A stretch of 7,168 bases of DNA from Bacteroidota bacterium (GTDB taxonomy: Bacteria; Bacteroidota; Bacteroidia; 2-12-FULL-35-15), in assembly GCA_026391935.1 (NCBI GenBank), contig JAPLDC010000092.1:1-7168 (forward strand), given 5' to 3'. Both the position numbers and the translations under genes were made by a program. The notes under the pieces are model-generated. The model saw only the letters and a list, made by a program, of their open reading frames with translations. It did no database searches and was not told where the DNA came from. Positions 1-6,100 of the stretch are shown here, piece after piece; the first letter of the stretch is position 1; each line of letters starts with the position of its first letter.

Positions 1-62
1 GTTAAGAAAGCGAAAATAAAAAAATAAAAATCACATTTTTGTGACGTTATTTTTTGTCGAAT
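1..62 (+). other. AT-rich leader upstream of ppk1
   Basis: This short stretch precedes the ppk1 ATG and is dominated by A- and T-tracts. No Shine-Dalgarno sequence is visible before the start, which is usual in Bacteroidota. I could not find a convincing Bacteroidota-type promoter (TTTG / TAnnTTTG); the nearest match around 48-56 has the wrong internal spacing. Frame 1 reads eight codons (Val-Lys-Lys-Ala-Lys-Ile-Lys-Lys) and then TAA at 25-27. This could be the tail of an upstream gene, but it is far too short to support a call. Confidence 0.5.
31..44. promoter_or_regulatory. Small inverted repeat TCACA-TTTT-TGTGA before ppk1
   Basis: A perfect 5-bp inverted repeat with a TTTT spacer lies 18 bases before the ppk1 ATG. 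A-rich sequence flanks it on the left and CGTTATTTTTTG on the right, so the pairing could extend imperfectly. It could be an operator, a leader hairpin that affects translation, or a weak terminator for an upstream transcript. It resembles a CRP half-site pair, but inside out (CRP uses TGTGA-N6-TCACA), so I do not call it a CRP site. The symmetry is seen directly; any function is inferred. Confidence 0.3.
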
Positions 63-2132
63 ATGGCTAAGAAAAGTGTTGTTTTAATCAATCGTGAATT
101 AAGCTGGCTGTCCTTTAACGAAAGGGTTTTACAAGAAGCAGAAAACAAAACTGTTCCACTTATTGAGCGTCTAAAATTTTTAGGTATTTATTCTAACAAC
201 AGAGATGAATTTTTTCGTGTTAGAGTAGCTACGCTTAAACGGGTTGTTAAACACCAAAAAAGGGGGGAAGAATTAATGGGTGAAAACCCCGTTCGCCTTT
301 TGGAAAATATTCAAAAAGCTGTAATTGCACAGCAAAAAAAATTTGAACGTACCTACCAAGTCATTATTCGTGATTTAAATAAACACGGCATTTCAATAAT
401 AAATGAAAAGCAACTAACACCCCTCCAAGGCGATTTTGTAAAGGATTATTTCAGAGAAAAAGTGAAGCCCTCTCTCTTTCCTATTATGCTGGACAACAAA
501 GCACCTTTTCCTTATTTAAAAGACAGGTTAGGTTATTTAATTATAAAGTTTGGCAAAAAAGATGCAACTAAAAAAAGCAAGTTTGCCATCATTGAAGTTC
601 CCACCGATAACATATCACGGTTTTTAGTATTGCCTAATGACAAAAATAAAAATTTTATTATTTTATTGGATGATGTCATTCGTTTTTGTTTGGATGACGT
701 TTTTCAAAATTTCGAATACGATTATTTATACGCATACAATATAAAATTAACTCGTGATGCCGAAATTGATATGGACAACGATCTTGCAAAAAGTTTCGTT
801 GAAAAAATTTCGAAAGGATTGAAAGCTCGCAAAAAAGGGCTACCTGTGCGACTAGTTTATGACAGTGCGATTCCAAGCGACATGCTTGATTTTATTATGA
901 AAAAAATAAAGTTGGGAAAAGAAGACAACCCAATACCTGGAGGGCGTTATCATAATTTTAAAGATTTTATTTCCTTCCCAAATGTGGGTAACCCCGATTT
1001 AAGTTATAAGAAAATTAAACCGATTAAACATCCCGATTTAAGTGACCAAACTTCCATTTTCAAAATAATAAAACAGAAAGATGTTCTTTTGACGTATCCT
1101 TATCAATCGTTTGATCACATTATCGATTTTTTAAGGGAGGCTTCCATCGATCCGAAAGTACAAAGCATAAAAATTACCCTATACCGCGTTGCAAAACATT
1201 CTAGCATTGTACAGGCATTAATTAATGCCTTAAAAAACGGCAAGCAAGTAACCGCTGTTATTGAGCTACAAGCAAGATTTGATGAAGAAGCAAACATATA
1301 CTGGTCCGATAAACTAAAAGAAGAAGGCGCCAATGTTATTTACGGTGTGCCCGGATTAAAAGTACATTCTAAATTATTTTTGATTACCAGAAAGGAATCC
1401 GGAACAATCAATAAGTATGCTCATATTGGAACGGGTAATTTTAATGGAGATACGGCAAAAGTATATACCGATCACACCTTGCTAACTTCAAACAAACAAA
1501 TTACAGAAGAGGTTGATCGTGTTTTTAATTTTTATTTTGATAACTTTAAAGGTGGCAGCTACAAGCATCTATTAGTTTCTCCCTTTTTTATGCGCAAAAG
1601 GATTTATCAACTTATCAACAAGGAAATTCAAAATGCTAAAGCAAACAAACCGGCTTCTTTGTGTTTAAAATTAAATAATTTAGTCGACCCAGAAATGATT
1701 CGGAAACTTTATGAGGCAAGTTCAGAAGGGGTTAAAATAAAATTAATTGTGCGCGGTATTTGTTCGCTTGTTGCTGGAGTGAAAGGGTTGAGTGAAAATA
1801 TTGAAGCAATCAGTATTGTGGATAAATATTTAGAACATAGCAGGGTGTTCATATTTCATAACAACGGAGACGAAAAATACTTTATATCTTCGGCCGACTG
1901 GATGAGCCGAAATTTAGATTATCGTTCAGAAGTTGCTGTTCCTATTTATGACCAAAATATTAAAATACAATTGAAACAAATTATGGATGCTTTGTGGACA
2001 GACAATACCAAGGCGCGAATCTTGGGAAGCACACAAAATAACGTGTATCGTAAATCAACTAACAAAGTAAAAATTCGTGCACAGGAAGATATTATGTCTC
2101 TCTTAAAATCAAAACGAATAACTAAACTTTGA
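63..2132 (+). CDS. ppk1: Polyphosphate kinase 1 (PPK1)
   Basis: PPK1 polymerises the gamma-phosphate of ATP into inorganic polyphosphate (reversibly) through a phosphohistidine intermediate; the enzyme is usually cytoplasmic or membrane-associated. I prefer the ATG at 63 (MAKKSVV) to the in-frame TTG at 54. From the ATG the protein is 689 aa, against 688 in E. coli, and key residues fall at the E. coli numbers as I recall them. These are the phosphohistidine His435 in KVHSK, His454 in AHIGTGNFN, Mg-contacting Arg375 (LYRVA) and Arg405 (QARFD), and ATP-contacting Asn45 (YSNNRDEFF), Tyr468, Arg564 and His592. By this collinearity the domains are N (about 1-106), H (about 107-321), C1 (about 322-502) and C2 (about 503-689). 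No truncation or frameshift is seen. The stop overlaps the start of the following ppx-like gene by four bases, indicating an operon. Confidence 0.97.
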   Translation: MAKKSVVLINRELSWLSFNERVLQEAENKTVPLIERLKFLGIYSNNRDEFFRVRVATLKRVVKHQKRGEELMGENPVRLLENIQKAVIAQQKKFERTYQVIIRDLNKHGISIINEKQLTPLQGDFVKDYFREKVKPSLFPIMLDNKAPFPYLKDRLGYLIIKFGKKDATKKSKFAIIEVPTDNISRFLVLPNDKNKNFIILLDDVIRFCLDDVFQNFEYDYLYAYNIKLTRDAEIDMDNDLAKSFVEKISKGLKARKKGLPVRLVYDSAIPSDMLDFIMKKIKLGKEDNPIPGGRYHNFKDFISFPNVGNPDLSYKKIKPIKHPDLSDQTSIFKIIKQKDVLLTYPYQSFDHIIDFLREASIDPKVQSIKITLYRVAKHSSIVQALINALKNGKQVTAVIELQARFDEEANIYWSDKLKEEGANVIYGVPGLKVHSKLFLITRKESGTINKYAHIGTGNFNGDTAKVYTDHTLLTSNKQITEEVDRVFNFYFDNFKGGSYKHLLVSPFFMRKRIYQLINKEIQNAKANKPASLCLKLNNLVDPEMIRKLYEASSEGVKIKLIVRGICSLVAGVKGLSENIEAISIVDKYLEHSRVFIFHNNGDEKYFISSADWMSRNLDYRSEVAVPIYDQNIKIQLKQIMDALWTDNTKARILGSTQNNVYRKSTNKVKIRAQEDIMSLLKSKRITKL
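2129..2132 (+). promoter_or_regulatory. TTGA start/stop overlap coupling ppk1 and ppx
   Basis: The last base of the penultimate ppk1 codon plus the TGA stop forms TTGA, and the ppx TTG start uses its first three bases. No Shine-Dalgarno sequence precedes it. Termination-reinitiation by ribosomes finishing ppk1 is the simplest way to translate ppx. The overlap is seen directly; coupling is inferred from it. Confidence 0.7.
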
Positions 2133-3025
2133 AATTCGCAGCTATTGACATAGGCTCCAACGCCGTTCGATTATTGTTTTGTAATGTTTATGAAGACAAT
2201 GGCAAAACCTACTATAAAAAAGCTGAGTTAATTCGTGTACCAATCCGCTTGGGAGAAGATTCTTTTTTGAACAAAAAAATATCCAATAAAAAAGCCGACA
2301 AACTAGTCACTGCCATGAAGGCATTCAAACACCTGATTGATGTATATGACGCCATTGATTACCGTGCTTGCGCAACCTCTGCTATGCGCGATGCTGAAAA
2401 CGGATACGATATTGTTACCCGTGTTAGAAAAGAAGCTGGAATAAAAATTGAAATCATTGATGGGAAAACAGAAGCGGATATTATTTTTTCAAATCACATT
2501 GAAGAACATTTAGACAAGGCAAATAATTATTTATACATTGATATAGGAGGAGGAAGTACCGAAATTACTTTATTTTCTAAAAACAAGGTGGTCGTTTCAC
2601 AATCGTTCAACATTGGAACACTAAGAATGCTGCATGAGCAAATTGACAAAGAATACTGGAGCTATTTCAAAAATTGGGTGAAAGAACAAACCGATGGCTA
2701 TAAGCCACTTATTGCAATAGGTTCGGGAGGAAACATAAACAAGCTTTTTAAAATGATTGGAAGAAAGCCAAACAAGCCAATTTCAACGCTAAAGATTAAA
2801 AATCTTTATGAAGTTTTAGAGTCCTACTCATACGAAGATCGAATGCAAATTTTTGGATTAAACCCAGATCGTGCAGATGTTATTATTCCTGCTTCTAAAA
2901 TTTTACTAAGCGTTCTTAAAAAGGCAGATATCGAAAAAGTGTTAGTGCCACAAATTGGTTTGTCAGATGGAATTGTACACCTTTTGTATGAAAAACATAT
3001 AGAGAAAAAAGCAGAAAAGGTTTAA
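2129..3025 (+). CDS. ppx: Short Ppx/GppA-family phosphatase, probable exopolyphosphatase
   Basis: This is an ASKHA-fold phosphatase of the Ppx/GppA family, predicted to release terminal phosphate from polyphosphate or to hydrolyse pppGpp. Visible motifs: phosphate-1 loop DIGSNAVRLL (7-16), CATSAMRDAEN (81-91), IIDGKTEADIIF (109-120) with Glu115 as the likely catalytic-glutamate equivalent, phosphate-2 loop YIDIGGGSTEIT (136-147), NIGTLRM (161-167), IAIGSGGNINKL (195-206) and RADVIIPASKILL (248-260). The start is TTG at 2129; it is forced because the phosphate-1 Asp is residue 7 and no ATG lies between the ppk1 stop and that motif. The TTG overlaps the ppk1 TGA (TTGA), so translational coupling is likely. 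At 298 aa it has only the two actin-like lobes and lacks the C-terminal HD-type region of the roughly 500-aa E. coli Ppx and GppA. The ppk1 partner favours polyphosphate as substrate; GppA activity cannot be excluded. Confidence 0.92.
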   Translation: MKFAAIDIGSNAVRLLFCNVYEDNGKTYYKKAELIRVPIRLGEDSFLNKKISNKKADKLVTAMKAFKHLIDVYDAIDYRACATSAMRDAENGYDIVTRVRKEAGIKIEIIDGKTEADIIFSNHIEEHLDKANNYLYIDIGGGSTEITLFSKNKVVVSQSFNIGTLRMLHEQIDKEYWSYFKNWVKEQTDGYKPLIAIGSGGNINKLFKMIGRKPNKPISTLKIKNLYEVLESYSYEDRMQIFGLNPDRADVIIPASKILLSVLKKADIEKVLVPQIGLSDGIVHLLYEKHIEKKAEKV

Positions 3026-3069
3026 CTTTTTCACCTCCTCCATTTATCCTTCTCTGCAATTTTTTTTGA

Positions 3070-3110
3070 TTTCATTCTGCAAAAAAAATTTCATTTTGTT
3101 TGCAAAAAAA
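3070..3110. repeat. Imperfect tandem repeat ending in A-tracts
   Basis: Two adjacent near-copies lie in the convergent intergenic region. Positions 3070-3088 read TTTCATT, then C, then TGC and eight A's. Positions 3089-3110 read TTTCATT, then TTGTT, then TGC and seven A's. The second A-tract directly abuts the terminator stem. The function is unknown; it could be a remnant of slippage or duplication around the terminator. Confidence 0.5.
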
Positions 3111-3135
3111 GGTCCGAAATAATTCGGACCCTTAT
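3104..3135. terminator. Bidirectional intrinsic terminator between convergent genes
   Basis: A perfect 8-bp stem, GGTCCGAA (3111-3118) and TTCGGACC (3123-3130), closes an ATAA loop. On the minus strand it follows the surface-protein stop codon by five bases and is followed by seven T's (the complement of 3104-3110), a textbook intrinsic terminator. On the + strand it is followed by CTTATTTAATTTTT, a looser T-rich tract, so it probably also ends the ppk1-ppx transcript about 85 bases after the ppx stop. Confidence 0.9.
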
Positions 3136-6100
3136 TTAATTTTTCAATAATTGTACAAAACCTGTTGCTGTATACTCCTTATTATCAAATCCTGTTGCCT
3201 TAATTAAATAATAATACGTTCCGTCAGGGGCTTCTTTCCCGTTTATTTTACCGTCCCAACCAGCTGTTGGAGCACCGCTCCACTCTGCATCTTTTTTCCC
3301 CCAACGATTAAATATTGTGCCACTTAATTCTTTTATTCCAACTGACTGAACAACAAAAATATCATTCTGACCATCCCCGTTTGGAGTAAAAATATTTGGA
3401 ACTATCATCGCAGCCTGATCAAACACTTCTATGGTAATTGTTGCTGTGTCTGAACATGCAAACGAACCATTATAGGCAACTAAAATTATTGTATAGCTTC
3501 CGTTTTGATTGTATATAACCGACGGATTTGTAAAAACGGATGATGTGCCATCACCGAAATCCCAAATATAGTTACTTGCACCATTTGATGTATTTGTTAG
3601 ATTAACAGTTAATGGGCTTGAGCCTGATGTTGGACTAGCAGAAAAAGATGCGCTTACACCCAACACACCGTTCACAACAACTGTTTGCGTTGATGTACAT
3701 CCAATAGCATCTGTTACTAACAAAGTATACGATCCTGTCGCCAATCCTGAAAACGTAGTTGAAGCTTGTATCGGTCCTCCATTTAAGGAGTATGTAAAAG
3801 GTGAAGCACCGCCAGTAACTGCACCAGCAGTAATTGATCCATCGGTATTTCCGCAAGTCGCATCCACTGTTGTAGCAGTTGCCATTGATAAAATATTGTT
3901 TACAGTTACCAAAACTCCTGCTGTATCACTACAAAATCCATTCGAAACAGTAACAGTATAAAATGTAGTAGATGATGGTGAAGCCGTTGGAGTTGCCGAT
4001 GTTGTACTGCTTAATCCTGCAGCAGGACTCCACAAATAGGTTCCTCCACCACCTGAAGATAAAATTGTTGATGCGCCATTACATATTACTACATCGGCAC
4101 TCGCTGTTGCTGATGGCACTGGATTTACCGTAACCACAACACTGGATGTTGCCGTACATCCACTTCCACTGGTTACCGTTACAGTATAGTTGGTTGTTGC
4201 AACAGGAGTTGCAACAGGAGTTGAGATCGTAGAACTGCTCAATGATCCTGACGGTGACCACAAATATGTTCCCCCACCAGATGCACCTAATGTTGTTGAG
4301 GAGCCATTACATATACTTGTTGCAGAACCTGCGGAAGCTATCGGTAATGAATGAACGATTATACTTACAGTATCGGATGACGAACACCCATTGACATCAG
4401 TTCCAACGACAGTATAGGTTGTTGATGTTGTTGCACTTGATGTAGGATTAAAAACAGTAGAACTGCTCAAAGAACTAGCAGGTGTCCAAACATACCCTAT
4501 TCCACCGCTTGCACTCAAAATTGTTGTGGTTCCGTTACAAATTCCAACTGCGCTTCCTGCATTTGTTAATGGCAAAGGGTTAACTGTTACTGTAACATAC
4601 GCTGTATCTATACACCCTGTACCTGCAGTACCAATTACCGTATAGGTTGTTGTACTCGTTGGCGAAGCTATTGGGGTTGCAATTATTGCACTGCTCAAAG
4701 ACGAAGCAGGGGACCACGAATAAGAGCTTGCTCCAAAACCTGTCAAGGCTGTATTGTTTCCATTACAGATAGATGCACTTGCACTGCTTGCTGTTACGGC
4801 AATTCCACTTAAACTAATTGTTACAAAATCTGAAGCGGAACAACCATTTACATCCGTTCCGATAACTGTATAAGTAGTTGACAAGGGCGGTGTTGCAACC
4901 GGACTTGCAATCAAAGCATTATCAAGTGAAGCAGCAGGTGTCCAAACATATGTTGATCCGCCTGTTCCAGTTAATGTAGTACTTGCCCCAGGGCAAATAC
5001 TTGTATTTATTCCTGCATCTATTATTGGCAAAGGGTTAACTGTAACTAATACATTGTCTGTTGCAGAACAACCATTACCATCTGTTCCAACTATTGTATA
5101 TGTTGTTGTTGTTAAAGCGCTTGAAACAGGATTCGAAATAACAGAGCTACTCAACGATCCTGAAGGAGACCATACATAACTAAGTCCACCACTTCCATTT
5201 AAAGTTGTGGAAGCGCCTATGCAAATTGAAGTTGCTGCACCTGCATCTATTATTGGCAATGGTTTTACAGTAATAGTTACATAAGCAGTATCCTTACATC
5301 CGGTTGAGCCGGTACCAATTACCATATAAGTGGTGGTGGTGGTTGGATTTGCTACAGGGCTCGAAACAGTTGAATTACTAAGAGAGCTGGCGGGTGACCA
5401 CAAATAATTTGATGCACCAAAGGCACTCAAAGTTGTATTTACACCAGCGCAAATCGTTGCTGTTCCTCCTGCTATAACATTTATTGGGTTTATTGAAATG
5501 GTAACCACATCTGACTTCGTACAACCGTTTAAATCGGTTCCAATAACAGAGTAAGTTGTTGTTACTGTTGGAGAAGCAACGGGATTTGAAATTGCAGGAT
5601 TACTTAATGTACTTGCAGGAGACCAAACATAGCTGTTTGCACCTGAACCATTCAGCGTAATAGTCGAACTAGGACAAATTGTTGTATTGAGACCTGCATC
5701 AACAACAGGTAAAGGGTTTACGGTGATTATTACCACATCCGTTGAAGAACAACCATTACCATCTGTTCCTACCAGTGTATATGTTGTAGTAGAAGTAGCG
5801 CTTGAAACAGGATTAGAAATTGTTCCACTGCTTAAAGATCCTGCTGGCGACCAAGCATACCCTATTGCTCCACTTCCCGATAAGGTTGTGGTGGTTCCTG
5901 TACAGATTGTTGCGGCAGGCCCTGCATCTACAACGGGCAAAGGGTTTACGGTTATTGTAACTGTTGATGTAGAGGTGCATAATAATGCACCCTGACTTAC
6001 TGTAACAGTATATGTTGTAGTAGTAGTTGGACTGGCAACAGGATTTGAAATTGCAGGATTACTCAATCCTGTAATAGGGCTCCAAGAATATGCCGATCCA

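Noticed and set aside
1..27. Possible C-terminal tail of an upstream + strand gene (eight codons, then TAA)
   Set aside because: Lysine-rich reading of an A-tract; too short to distinguish from chance.
48..56. Bacteroidota -7 box (TAnnTTTG) before ppk1
   Set aside because: TATTTTTTG has one base too many between TA and TTTG, and no TTTG/TTG element sits at the right distance upstream.
54..62. In-frame TTG three codons upstream of the ppk1 ATG as the start
   Set aside because: The ATG at 63 is a better codon, gives the usual family length and aligns the active-site numbering with E. coli; the three extra residues add nothing recognisable.
676..1333. Two short minus-strand open frames inside ppk1 (676-876 and 1115-1333)
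   Set aside because: Both are antisense to highly conserved PPK1 domains and show no family motifs.
3015..3030. AAAAG...CTTTT hairpin at the ppx stop as a terminator
   Set aside because: Only a 5-bp mostly A-T stem with a six-base loop; much weaker than the hairpin at 3111-3130.
3031..3041. TCACCTCCTCC, which on the minus strand reads as a strong Shine-Dalgarno (GGAGGAGGTGA)
   Set aside because: No ATG, GTG or TTG with a sustained open frame follows at a suitable distance on the minus strand; it lies downstream of the terminator and most likely arose by chance.
5331..5345. GGT/GTT trinucleotide run as a phase-variable microsatellite
   Set aside because: It encodes the Thr run (TTTTTY) of module 5; a similar Thr run of three to five residues recurs in most modules with mixed codons, and triplet slippage would not switch the frame.
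5687..5995. Open frame on the + strand within the array (about 102 codons)
   Set aside because: It is the complement of repetitive Thr/Val/Pro-coding modules; repeat phase keeps stops out. No start context or family resemblance.
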